Of a stretch of 19,951 nt of DNA, positions 12,301 to 18,974 are shown in pieces (positions within the stretch are counted from its first letter, which is position 1; every line of letters starts with the position of its first letter). This stretch comes from Saccoglossus kowalevskii (taxonomy: Eukaryota; Hemichordata; Enteropneusta; Harrimaniidae). Position numbers and translations under genes: made by a program. The notes beneath the pieces are model-generated. The model ran no database searches. It was given only the letters and a program-made list of their open reading frames with translations, and was not told the origin of the DNA. The stretch is from the NCBI RefSeq assembly GCF_000003605.2, contig NW_003112965.1:394443-414393 (forward strand). The letters are read 5' to 3'.

Positions 12301-15300
12301 CTTATTTGACCTGAATATCCTTATATTGGCTGAGAATGAAACAAAATAAAATTTGGATAAATTCAGTGATTTTTAAAATATACAGAATTAAGACTGCTTT
12401 CGAATGTTTTACTGATAGGGCCCATCAGTGTGAACATATACTAGCAATAAGCAGTTTGGATCAGAGCAGGCCAGGTGCACATGATAGATGTGCATTAAAA
12501 TATAGCCTTGTTACTGTATTGAATATCAGATAAAAAAAATGATACCAGGTAAAAATAGATACATAATTCATAACTCAAGTATTTATATAGTATTTGTTGA
12601 CACTGATACAAATGAGATATTTGTACAAACCTGAGTCATGCCACAGCACGACAACTGTTAATATACATGTACATGGGAGAGAAGGTACACTTTTTCCCCA
12701 AATTATATGACATTTTTTTAATAGTATAAGCATGTTACAGGATGAAACATAATACTTGGGTCAATCGTTAAAATTGCTCTATTAAAATAACCTAGATTCA
12801 TAATTTATATTACTGTAGATCTAGTTTTAAAAACATACATTTGTACAATAATGAACATATGTTTTGACAGATGTATACATGTAACTTAACCATGCAGTGG
12901 GGAGAGGTATTATGGAAATAAGAACTGATGTAATTTTAAATGACATGTGCACCCATGGGTAATAGGCCACCTATACTGCCTGTATATTTACCAGCAGCCT
13001 GCCTTCACCAAAATGAATATACAATGACAGTGTAATGAGGACACCTGTTCAATCTGTTATTCACAACAACCCTAAGAGATTAGTAAATTGTGTAAAACTG
13101 CAAGTCATGAATTATACGATCACCATGGATACAGGGCATGGTTTAATCCTCATACACAATCATTTATACTGGTATTTGATATTTAAAAAAATTTACAAGT
13201 CCATAAGCTAAGATACTAGTGAAGAAACTCAAATTATTCACACTTGGTCAAAATAAATATAATAAATAATATCATTATTAATATACATGTACCGATACAT
13301 ATATTGCCAAAATGAGTTTGAGTTGGCATTCAGGGAGAGGGGCGAATTCATTGATTGTAAGGAACCATTAATTAGAGACGTGCATATGCCAAAATAGTTG
13401 ATTGTGTAATATTTAGAATTGAGCTTTATTTGACATTTTAGATTCATAAATACAAAATTTAATGTAATTTTTCAAAAAATTACGTCTGATTGTCACCACC
13501 CAGACTGCCCTCACCATGCACCAGCTTGGTAATGTAATATTTAATGACAGTTATGATAACTATGACAGATACTAGAATGACAGGGTAGTTACCGATAGGT
13601 GGTCATCATTCCATCTTAAATATAAAGTATAAAATGCAGACCATGCCATACATACCAAGATCATGTTTGGACTAGTCATATGACTGCCATGTGATGTAGA
13701 CTCATGAATAGCAATGACGTAAATGACACCATTCACAGAATACCATCATTCATTGAAATTACAATGGCGCCACATGAATGGGAAAAGTTATTGCAATTGT
13801 AAAACTTCAAATTGTATTTAACAATGACTATACAGTTTGTAAAGGTGAAAATATCGAGACGTACAACTGTATAAATATACAAACAGGATAAAGGCTCAAT
13901 TTTAAAATCAAAATCAATGTTTTCTATTACTAGAATAAATTTATTTAATGAACTAGCATGTTGCCATAGTAACATAATATAATGACAAATTCTTTTAAGG
14001 ACATAACTTGTTACCATGGTGATCATGGTAATTCATGCTGACCATGAAAAAAATTAATTTTAACAGTTTGAAAATACTGATAATAGAAGATAATGGTCAT
14101 TTAATTGTATTAATTGCTTGGTTGTTGGTAATGTTTCCTTGAACACTACTCAATGACCAAGAGATTATGTTACAAACAAACTGCACATTCTTCCACACAA
14201 TGATTTATAGAATGAAATTATGCAATTTTTTTTTTTTTTTGAATATTGGGACAAAAGCTCTGGCAAGAAAAATCTATTGCAATTAAATGATGATTAATGA
14301 TTAATGATTAATTGTTGGGAGAAGGGTAGGGACTAGTTTAAAAAAAAAAAAAAAAAGATTTTTACCATCTGCTACATTTGTTATTGTCACATGACCTTTA
14401 CTCAGAACTCGCATAATTACTGTCACATGATCATTAATCATGATTTGCAGCAGAACATTGCAGTTACCAGGTAGGACATAGGTGAAAACTACAAAACAGA
14501 AAATTATGGCAACATGCCAATATTTACACTGAATCTGTTCCATTGAGGATTATCAATGGGGTCTACACTACTGTATTTAGGATAGAAATTCCTTTTTAAC
14601 AATCAACCAATCATCCTCACTCTAAGAAGATTAACTATGACCATGTGCATGGTGCCCTATTATTCACTAATCTAAATTTATGATATTTAGTGGCCAAAAT
14701 AAACAGACAACTTGGGCGGGGATCATGTGAATGTAGAATCCATCAGGTGGTAGGGGATGTATAACTACATGTGTATAATAGTTTGAGAGCAAATTTTTGT
14801 AACTTTACAGAAAATAAACCTCCAAAACTTTATCAGGGCATGTAGGCAATGAAAAACTATGTCCATTTGGTAAACAATTAACCAAACACTATAGACAAAT
14901 CTGTACAAATTATTGCATTGAAATATTTTATGATGAGAGACTGGCAAAAACAAGAAGTGACCTAAACAAATTGTCACATGCAGACCAATACTAGTAGACG
15001 CCTACAAAAAAAATCAGATGAACTTGTGTAGAATTAGGAGGGCGTTACCACAGCCAACATGTGATTGTGATAGAAATGACTTCTTCCCCCTTAAGTAGGT
15101 GTTTCAGTTGAATACATATGTACATGTGAATCACAAATAACATGTGTATCCAAGTCATGTTGTAATTAAGTCACAGACAAAATTTACCTTCCTTCCTACA
15201 ATTTGAATATAAAACATTCAAACTCATTTCATTGTCCAGTGTTCAACTTGTGATAAAGCTAAAAATAAATATCTACTAGTCCACACTGACTATTTATTAC

Positions 15301-16406
15301 TAATTTAGTAATTATTATGTTGCACTGAATGAGTAATTGTAGTCCCCATCAAATACAAAATAAACTAAAATGAATTTTTACGTATTACGATATATATTTA
15401 AATATTATATCATTATTTTTTCAAACATGATTTAATGAATGTTTTTACAGTTGCGTAATTTAATAAGAGAATATTCCCTTTTTTAGAAAATGTAAAAGGA
15501 AACCAAGTTAAAAGTGCTTGTTTAGTTTTTTCGCAACTAAACAACGATCAGGCCCTCTTCTAGGTTTAATTACGTAATGTCTGTTGGGATCTGTTTGACG
15601 ATTACCATGTCTGAGCCGCTACGTCTAGTCTACGTACGTGATGGTGTGCGTGTTTAGATCCGCCGTGAAGGTAATATTGAACACACTATCAAGCCACATC
15701 CCACCCAAAACAAACTAAAGACAAAAAAACGGATATTTAGTAGCAAGTGGAGAAAATAAATTATTGTAAAAGCTGAAATTATTTCATATTAAGAGGGCCA
15801 GACACGTACGTACTATTCGGTTTACCGGGTAATACGACATCAGACAAAGAGGCCTTTGAAAAGGGGATTGATTTGTATTCGTCACACCAACGACGTGAAT
15901 AAAATGTGTGCTACATTACTGATATAAACAAAGCCAAAAAGAACGATTTAAATTGGTAATTTTGAATGAAACTCGACAGTCAGTTACCAAATAACCGAAC
16001 AATTTCATGTTGGTTGAAAATAAAGACAGATTTGACAGCAAGTACAGATTTTTGTACACAGGCCTCACGACTCACAACGTGCTGTGTGACCTTCAAAAGA
16101 AAAACGCCGGTACGCCTAAAACGACACATGAGTACGCAATATTTACAAAAAAAAAACACGATGTAAAATACTACAAATAGAATAATTATCTGAATATTAA
16201 GTACCACACACACAAAGACCGATGCGTGGTTTTAGGCGGAAATGGTAACCCAATGACGACTGTACACTCATACGCACAGATACTAGTAAATGCCGGTATA
16301 AACAAAACATTGGAGTGCCATGTTCTGAGTGGATATTTTTTTTGAGAAGAAGAAAATTTTACTCACTTCGGTGCTTTCCGGATTTTCCAAATCGATTTTT
16401 CATCAT
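280..16406 (-). CDS. LDLRAP1: LDLRAP1/ARH-like PTB-domain clathrin adaptor (gene span, 3' end missing)
   Basis: Eight minus-strand exons join in phase (40, 143, 113, 115, 100, 204, 158 and 38 nt) into about 303 codons; vertebrate LDLRAP1 is about 308 residues. Residues 14-165 form the PTB domain. Stretches matching the vertebrate protein include KYLGM, VSPKG, RISYCTADK, DKVFGYI, LECHAF, KRK and SFNIAFECW. A Ser/Pro-rich linker (residues 172-238) follows, then a clathrin-box-like LLDVV (263-267) and the start of an AP-2 appendage motif (DDSNLDDSFS). In vertebrates the PTB domain binds FxNPxY tails of LDL-receptor-family proteins and phosphoinositides, and the tail recruits clathrin and AP-2 at the plasma membrane. 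Seen: exons, phases and motifs. Inferred: the same endocytic role here. The last exon(s), stop codon and polyadenylation site lie beyond base 1. Numb and GULP are other PTB adaptors but fit these motifs and the tail less well. Confidence 0.93.
495..679. mobile_element. MITE with 26-bp terminal inverted repeats, TA-flanked (intron 7)
   Basis: The left end 495-520 and the reverse complement of the right end 654-679 agree at 24 of 26 bases. Both begin TACTGT and continue AAATACTTTATTTT then GCTG. If the outer TA is the target duplication, the repeats start CTGT, as expected for a TA-inserting (Tc1/mariner-like) non-autonomous element; that superfamily is inferred. Internal copies of a TTTCGCTGAA-like motif are present. 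The element is 185 bp and non-coding. Confidence 0.8.
779..936 (-). CDS. LDLRAP1: LDLRAP1-like exon 7, clathrin-box-like segment
   Basis: Residues 240-291 include NNNVRVAKLLDVVATDHTTT and end SQLMAKW. LLDVV sits where vertebrate ARH has the clathrin box LLDLE (consensus L-hydrophobic-x-hydrophobic-acidic). Here the acidic last residue is Val, with Asp three residues later. The terminal Trp matches the Trp before ELDDGLDEAF in human. The acceptor is ccacatag and the donor TGG|gtatgt. The exon enters in phase 1 and leaves in phase 0. Confidence 0.88.
1126..1548. mobile_element. TTAA-bounded MITE-like element, about 423 bp (intron 6)
   Basis: The left end reads TTAAAGGCCCA and the right end TGGGCCTTTAA, an 11-bp perfect inverted repeat that includes TTAA on both sides. 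TTAA target sites are typical of piggyBac-type elements; that assignment is inferred. The interior holds no coding frame I recognise and is somewhat richer in CpG than the flanks. A strong hairpin lies just inside the right end. Confidence 0.65.
1508..1540. repeat. Strong hairpin inside the TTAA element
   Basis: CCAATTCAC-ac-TTGCCC, a single G, then GGGCAA-GTGAATTGG: 15 paired bases per arm with a two-base bulge. Such subterminal palindromes are common in MITEs. No regulatory role is claimed. Confidence 0.8.
1671..1874 (-). CDS. LDLRAP1: LDLRAP1-like exon 6, Ser/Pro-rich linker
   Basis: The exon encodes residues 172-238 with no recognisable domain. It is a Ser/Thr/Pro/Asn-rich linker holding a run of SP dipeptides (LSPSPSPSPSPSPSP) and then SPFSLSPPPKNPRHPK. 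The SP run is encoded by a near-perfect hexanucleotide repeat, seen on the plus strand as (GGTGAT)n at about 1748-1785, so its length may vary between alleles. Each SP is a possible proline-directed phosphorylation site. The exon is 204 nt and phase 1 on both sides, so skipping it would keep the frame. The acceptor is attgcag and the donor AAG|gtaatt. Confidence 0.88.
2167..2740. repeat. Mosaic of degenerate dispersed repeats (intron 5)
   Basis: TTAAAGCAGAGGGGTTGTCG at 2167 resembles the ends of the TTAA elements at 2755 and 5086. Two degenerate direct copies follow, at about 2276-2385 and 2401-2530. Both contain ggccaaaaa, then cggccatc, then gattntgaaac, then tgtgccaaat-cgaatgaaaatgg-like text. 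Segments near 2220 and 2636-2700 resemble the interior of the 2755 element (gtatacaa, aaaatacatg, gtttac). I read this as stacked old insertions with no coding content. Confidence 0.5.
2755..2872. mobile_element. Short TTAA-bounded MITE next to exon 5 donor
   Basis: The left end TTAAAGAGTGGCAGTCGTC and the reverse-complemented right end TTAAAGCGCGGTGGTAGTC match at 13 of 19 bases, with TTAA at both outer edges. The interior (cgatatggga, catagcg, then gtgtaaaatacat) is shared with a second copy at 8968-9060. The element is 118 bp and non-coding. Confidence 0.6.
2887..2986 (-). CDS. LDLRAP1: LDLRAP1-like exon 5, PTB C-terminal helix
   Basis: Residues 138-170 begin AEELTLSVARSFNIAFECW, the C-terminal helix that packs on the PTB peptide groove (human AVTLTVAQAFKVAFEFW). 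An acidic stretch DDSNEQEDLAPYET follows. The acceptor is tctacag and the donor CAG|gtgaga, in phase 1. A TTAA-bounded repeat (2755-2872) ends only 12 bases beyond the donor dinucleotide. Confidence 0.95.
3095..3209 (-). CDS. LDLRAP1: LDLRAP1-like exon 4, PTB domain core
   Basis: Residues 99-137 read RISYCTADKNHDKVFGYI at the start and LECHAFQCVKRKQ at the end. They align almost without gaps to human RISYCTADKMHDKVFAYI and LECHAFLCTKRK, making this the most conserved exon. The acceptor ends tctgacag and the donor is CAG|gtaaga. The exon enters in phase 2 and leaves in phase 0. Confidence 0.97.
3210..3513 (-). other. Intron 3
   Basis: 304 bp of AT-rich sequence between the exon 3 donor and exon 4 acceptor. 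I see no repeat or second gene in it. Confidence 0.85.
3514..3626 (-). CDS. LDLRAP1: LDLRAP1-like exon 3, PTB domain central strands
   Basis: Residues 62-98 begin SKAQPYKVQKVSLTVSPKGI and end EEIDEVPIF, with the split codon AG|A giving Arg at the next junction. The pattern QKVxLxVSPxGI is conserved with human QKVTLKVSPRGI. The acceptor is tttctttag and the donor is TAG|gtaaat. The exon enters in phase 0 and leaves in phase 2. Confidence 0.95.
3627..4194 (-). other. Intron 2
   Basis: 568 bp, AT-rich, with two copies of the palindrome TACATGTA (3647, 3984). Nothing else is supportable. Confidence 0.85.
4195..4337 (-). CDS. LDLRAP1: LDLRAP1-like exon 2, PTB domain N-terminal part
   Basis: Residues 15-61 begin LTDDWSGNKEPLLDGVTF, continue with VKYLGM and end KQIVAQ. 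This matches the first strand and helix of the ARH PTB domain (human TLLEGMLFSLKYLGM, then IKRIVA). The acceptor follows a T-rich tract (tttttgtag) and the donor is CAG|gtgaga. The exon enters in phase 1 and leaves in phase 0. Confidence 0.95.
4338..5085 (-). other. Intron 1, 3' part
   Basis: Unique-looking AT-rich sequence. It contains the longest stop-free frame of the window (minus strand, 4391-4792, 133 codons). That frame lacks a recognisable domain, and I do not call it a gene. Confidence 0.7.
5086..5240. mobile_element. TTAA-bounded MITE, 155 bp
   Basis: The left end TTAAAGCAGGGAAGTCGTC and the reverse-complemented right end TTAAAGCAGGTGGGTTGTC agree at 15 of 19 bases, flanked by TTAA. 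The interior includes catagcg and gtttaca as in the 2755 copy, so the two appear to be one family. Non-autonomous; piggyBac-like ancestry is inferred from TTAA only. Confidence 0.7.
5241..6605 (-). other. Intron 1 segment, no gene seen
   Basis: Mixed sequence with locally more CpG (5270-5420, 5700-5800, 6060-6130) than the rest of the intron, which suggests younger inserted DNA. There is a small hairpin with arms CCTACC (about 6070) and GGTAGG (about 6095), and an AT-rich ATA/TAA stretch around 6335-6362. No frame here resembles a known protein. Confidence 0.55.
6606..6613. repeat. Left 8-bp flanking duplication (AAAATTTA)
   Basis: AAAATTTA lies directly outside the left inverted repeat; the same 8 bases lie directly outside the right one at 7738-7745. 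The symmetric, gap-free placement argues for a target-site duplication, although the octamer is AT-rich and a chance match is not excluded. Confidence 0.6.
6614..7737. mobile_element. Inverted-repeat element carrying an internal satellite
   Basis: The first 22 bases and the reverse complement of the last 22 agree at 16 positions, with a perfect shared core GCGCGACA followed by nTG. Inside this both ends also share TTAACG-like and TTATCGTCTAA blocks, so the similarity extends for about 50 bp with gaps. Exact 8-bp repeats AAAATTTA flank the element. No transposase is encoded; the interior is almost entirely a tandem array (about 6645-7660). An 8-bp duplication fits hAT-type elements, but the ends lack a clear hAT consensus, so I leave the superfamily open. 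Confidence 0.7.
6645..7660. repeat. 81/92-bp tandem repeat, 11 core copies
   Basis: The core GGGCAACTATTGGGACAGTT starts at 6691, 6783, 6874, 6966, 7047, 7138, 7230, 7322, 7403, 7484 and 7576. Spacings are 92, 91, 92, 81, 91, 92, 92, 81, 81 and 92. The 81/92 difference is one copy of an 11-bp sub-unit (tctaacaatg or tctaaaaatg); the 91/92 difference is one T in ctgtc(t)ggg. Most units carry the 18-bp palindrome GATATTATCGATAATATC and the near-palindrome GTCTAAGTTAGAC. Confidence 0.97.
7738..7745. repeat. Right 8-bp flanking duplication (AAAATTTA)
   Basis: Identical to 6606-6613 and directly adjacent to the right inverted repeat. Confidence 0.6.
7746..8967 (-). other. Intron 1 segment, no gene seen
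   Basis: AT-rich intronic sequence with poly-A runs (about 8257-8269) and several TACATGTA palindromes (7844, 8168, 8614, 8948). Short open frames on both strands lack protein-like character. Confidence 0.65.
8968..9060. repeat. Truncated copy of the 2755-2872 repeat family
   Basis: cgatatgggact, then tatagcgatgta, then gtgtaaaatacatgg and ccaccacgatttaa parallel the interior and right end of 2755-2872 in the same order and orientation. The left inverted repeat is missing. The right end finishes in TTAA like the other copies. Confidence 0.7.
9061..10086 (-). other. Intron 1 segment, no gene seen
   Basis: AT-rich sequence with a short C run (9223-9228) and T run (9294-9301). Open frames (for example plus strand 9790-10089) show no domain or signal I recognise. 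Confidence 0.6.
10087..10110. repeat. (TGAA)6 microsatellite
   Basis: Six perfect TGAA copies. A shorter degenerate tract (atgaatgaatgg) recurs near 10330. Confidence 0.95.
10137..10485. repeat. Possible small inverted-repeat element
   Basis: GTCTGGAGTCT at 10137-10147 is the exact reverse complement of AGACTCCAGAC at 10475-10485, 349 bp outer to outer. No target duplication is evident, so this may be a degenerate MITE or coincidence. A block near 10393-10410 (cccacgtaaatg, then acatg) recurs at about 10798-10813. Confidence 0.3.
10486..10937 (-). other. Intron 1 segment, no gene seen
   Basis: Apart from the cccacgtaaatg block shared with 10393, I see only AT-rich intron. Confidence 0.6.
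10938..11765. repeat. 77-bp minisatellite, 11 copies, invariant period
   Basis: The unit start GGCTTCTGCT (with small variants) lies at 10938, 11015, 11092, 11169, 11246, 11323, 11400, 11477, 11554, 11631 and 11708: exactly 77 bp each time with no indels. Units also share ttcaccagtag, caatgagctatg and attacatttagatttgcagt. Diagnostic changes (gctgaccg or gctaactg, ggcgaatt or gatgaatt, cctgtt or ccagtt) show that units 1-3 and 4-6 are a duplicated 231-bp triplet. It lies within intron 1. Confidence 0.97.
11766..16220 (-). other. Intron 1, 5' part, no gene seen
   Basis: About 4.5 kb of AT-rich intron. Local items are poly-T (about 14226-14240), a 7-bp repeat ATGATTA x3 near 14288, poly-A (about 14341-14356), two RFX-like palindromes (13960-14031) and a 9-bp inverted pair GGCCCTCTT (15551) / AAGAGGGCC (15791). 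At 12180-12530 the plus strand has a fairly open frame broken by a stop near 12312; I recognise nothing in it. Confidence 0.6.
13960..14031. promoter_or_regulatory. Paired RFX X-box-like palindromes in intron 1
   Basis: GTTGCCATAGTAAC (13960-13973) fits the X-box form GTNRCC-spacer-RGYAAC bound by RFX factors. GTTACCATGGTGAT (14010-14023) matches GTTACCATGGTAAC at 12 of 14 bases, and it overlaps a perfect inverted repeat TTACCATG/CATGGTAA (14011-14031). Function as an enhancer is inferred only from the motif. Confidence 0.35.
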
Positions 16407-16860
16407 CTTCGGTTTTCCGTATGAAGAAAATTTATATTTACCAACAAATATGTTACCAATAAACGAAATAAGCAAACGTATACGGCTTAAAATCTTCACG
16501 GAGGTGACCGATCGGAATGCGTAGTATGTCAAACTGTCGGTTCCTTTGCTGAATCAATGCGAGACCGAATGGCGGCAATTACCATATAAGGTAATATTGT
16601 GGGCGTTGGCTATGACGTTTGTGCAGCTCGGCTGGTTATTCGGCGGGAATTGGACACGTTGTTGGCAACGATTCAAGTAATGTGTAGTCAACGTCACGCC
16701 ATTCGCGTAGCCGACTGTCGCGACAAACTCGGTTATTTAGGTGAATGGCAGTTCGCCAAAAGGTTATCCGGAGGCCGTGTAAGGGATTTGAGTTATTTTG
16801 TGTTTTGTTCGAGACAAGACAACACGTGTTGTGTCTGGGGATTCAGATCCGTCTGATATA
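16220..16860 (-). promoter_or_regulatory. CpG-richer region around exon 1, probable promoter and 5' UTR
   Basis: CpG dinucleotides are clearly denser here than in the introns, and the stretch surrounds the start codon at 16404-16406. Upstream on the minus strand are a CCAAT box (ATTGG on plus, 16649-16653) and a TGACG half-site near 16612. An ATGGCGGC element, resembling a YY1-type site on the plus strand, lies at about 16569. No TATA box is evident and the transcription start cannot be placed. A divergent plus-strand transcript is possible but nothing shows it. Confidence 0.5.
16367..16406 (-). CDS. LDLRAP1: LDLRAP1-like coding exon 1 (start codon)
   Basis: Forty coding bases give MMKNRFGKSGKHR plus one base of the next codon, followed by the consensus donor gtgagt (16361-16366). 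The split codon joins exon 2 as Lys, giving GKHRKLTDDW, which parallels GRHRKLPENW in the human protein. Two ATGs are adjacent (16404-16406 and 16401-16403). The frame stays open upstream to a TGA near 16553 with no further ATG, so translation starts at one of these two. The N-terminus is about 15 residues shorter than in human and remains very basic. Exon 1 is about 12 kb from exon 2; it was found by matching phase and the HRK junction, so RNA support would be valuable. Confidence 0.85.
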
Positions 16861-17129
16861 GTAATTTATTTAACATGAATTATGCTATGCTATTCACAGT
16901 AATTAATTGCTTCCGTTTGGTTCACATTAATCATCACAAACACCGGCAACACGTGTCTTATGTGATGCCCCCAATAGTGGGCAATATTATTATGATATTT
17001 GGAATGTCACGCTCTTTTTTTTACTTCCGGGCTCAGATGGAATACATTTTTATACATAATTAATGGATGGGTTTTTACATAATTAATGGTATTTTGTTTT
17101 TGTTTGCTGGAGAACAGGTTCGCAATTGT

Positions 17130-18320
17130 ATGGAAAATCACCTATTCAACCTACTGATGAGTTTCCTTCTTGTTACTACTCTTCTCACTGACGGGTTCCT
17201 TCCCACATAAACCCTTTTTACCATTACTACTACAGGTGATGGGATTCAAACCCACTCACCAATGAGTTTCCCTGTCACATAAACCCTTTTTACCATTACT
17301 ACTACAGGTGATGGGATTCAAACCCACTCACCAATGAGTTTCCCTGTCACATAAACCCTTTTTACCATTACTACTACAGGTGATGGGATTCAAACCCACT
17401 CACCAATGAGTTTCCCTGTCACATAAACCCTTTTTACCATTACTACTACAGGTGATGGGATTCAAACCTACTCACCAATGAGTTTCCCTGTCAAATAAAC
17501 CCTTTTTACCATTACTACTACAGGTGATGGGATTCAAACCCACTCACCAATGAGTTTCCCTGTCAAATACACCCTTTTTACCATTACTACTACAGGTGAT
17601 GGGATTCAAACCCACTCACCAATGAGTTTCCCTGTCAAATAAACCCTTCTGACTACTGTTGGTGGTGGGATTTGAACCCACTTACCTCCTATGAAAGGTT
17701 CCCTCCTCAAATACACCTATCATCCTGCCGTTGGTGGTGGGATTTGAACCCAGTTACCAGGACTGCAATTGTACCTGTCTGATAAATTCTCCTTACTACT
17801 GTTTTAATGGGAATCAAACCATTATTACTACTACCAGTTGTGGGGTTCAAACCCACTCATCCAAACAACAAATTTCCTCTCGGACAAACTCTTTTTAATA
17901 CTGTAGGTGGTGGGATTCAAAACCACTCACCCCCTAACAAAGGTTTCCCTCTCAGTTGAACCCTTATTACTACTACGAGTACTGGTTATGGGATTTAAAC
18001 AAACTCCCCCACCCTTACTACTGTTGGTGGTGGCATTTGAACTCTCACCTACTCATAAAGCTTTCCACCTCAGATGAAGCTTAATCTTTCTACTGGTGGT
18101 GGTGGAATTTAAACCTACTTACCCCCTAATAATGAGTCCCAGAGATAAACCCTGCTTACTACTGTTGGTGATGGTATTCAAACCCACTCATGTCCTGACA
18201 GGTTTCCTTTTCAGATGAACCACTTTTACAATACCACTACCAGTTGTGGGATTCAAACCCACTTACCCCAACAAAAAGTTTCGCTTCTGATATAATCTTC
18301 CTTCTACTGTCGGTGTAGTG
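17130..18320. repeat. 72-bp tandem array with tRNA T-arm/B-box-like core
   Basis: Between 17221 and 17640 six near-identical units repeat every 72 bp (ccattactac at 17221, 17293, 17365, 17437, 17509, 17581). Degenerate units extend left to about 17130 and right to about 18320. Each unit carries a hairpin: GGTGaTGGG, loop ATTCAAA, CCCACTCACC. On the minus strand diverged copies read GGTTCAAATCC, which fits the Pol III B box GGTTCRANNCC and the T-arm of tRNA. The core persists in about ten diverged copies (17661, 17733, 17837, 17906, 17984, about 18030, 18096, 18165, 18240) while the spacers decay. No A box, anticodon arm or complete tRNA is visible. Confidence 0.85.
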
Positions 18321-18329
18321 CCAGAATTC

Positions 18330-18974
18330 TCACTAAAACCCTTATTCACTGTATAGACATAACCAAACCACAATATTTTCAAGGTAAATGGAACACAAAG
18401 TCACATGAGTGATTTGTTTATGGGAAATTAAATGTGAAGTTGCTTTTATTTTGTCACTCAATGATGTAAGATGGCAAAATTTATTGGTTTGAATTGGAAA
18501 TTCATGGAGTTAAAGGAACACTGAATGCTCCTTGGTGTATCTAATCAAATCATTCAATTTAACTGAGGTTAAATACAGCCTTTCCTAACATGATCATGCA
18601 CAGGTTTGTAGCAACAGTTTTGTATTATTTAATCCTTGTAATACAGAAGTGAAATTACATTTGTGACATCAAATGAATAAACACTAGTTTGGAATGTATG
18701 CATAGAATTTCACTAACATGTGTACTAATTAACTACGTTCAGCATGGTTAATATAATGGTTTGCACAAAAGGATTGATACTTGCATATTATGTGTGTAAT
18801 TATATGACTGATAATTGTTTGAAAATGTTTTAAACCAATATGTGCTTTTTAACTACCCCCGGTACCTACTTTGCATAATTAAAAGTTTTACCACCTGGGC
18901 TTTGTTTTTCTTAGCAAGTTGCACAACTGTATTAAAAATAACTAGTACAATGTATAAGCTATAATGTATTAATG
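18330..18974. other. Intergenic AT-rich sequence
   Basis: About 640 bp between the two arrays upstream of the LDLRAP1-like gene. No ORF, repeat or RNA signature can be supported. Confidence 0.6.

Noticed and set aside
12180-12533. Fairly open plus-strand frame, possible decayed retroelement or exon
   Set aside because: Broken by a stop near 12312, no motif I recognise, no supporting splice pattern.
14220-14356. Processed retrocopy or SINE between poly-T (14226) and poly-A (14341)
   Set aside because: The tracts are only about 100 bases apart with no Pol III boxes or target duplication; simple homopolymers explain them.
16569-16586. ATGGCGGC as a plus-strand start codon
   Set aside because: The frame stops after six codons; it is better read as a promoter motif.
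16599-16856. 85-codon plus-strand frame in the CpG-rich region
   Set aside because: Stop codons are rare in CpG-rich DNA. The sequence shows no domain and lies where the promoter of the minus-strand gene is expected.
17221-17640. CRISPR array or tRNA gene cluster
   Set aside because: The units are contiguous direct repeats with no unique spacers, so not CRISPR. Only a T-arm-like hairpin is present, without A box, anticodon or acceptor stems, so not a tRNA gene.
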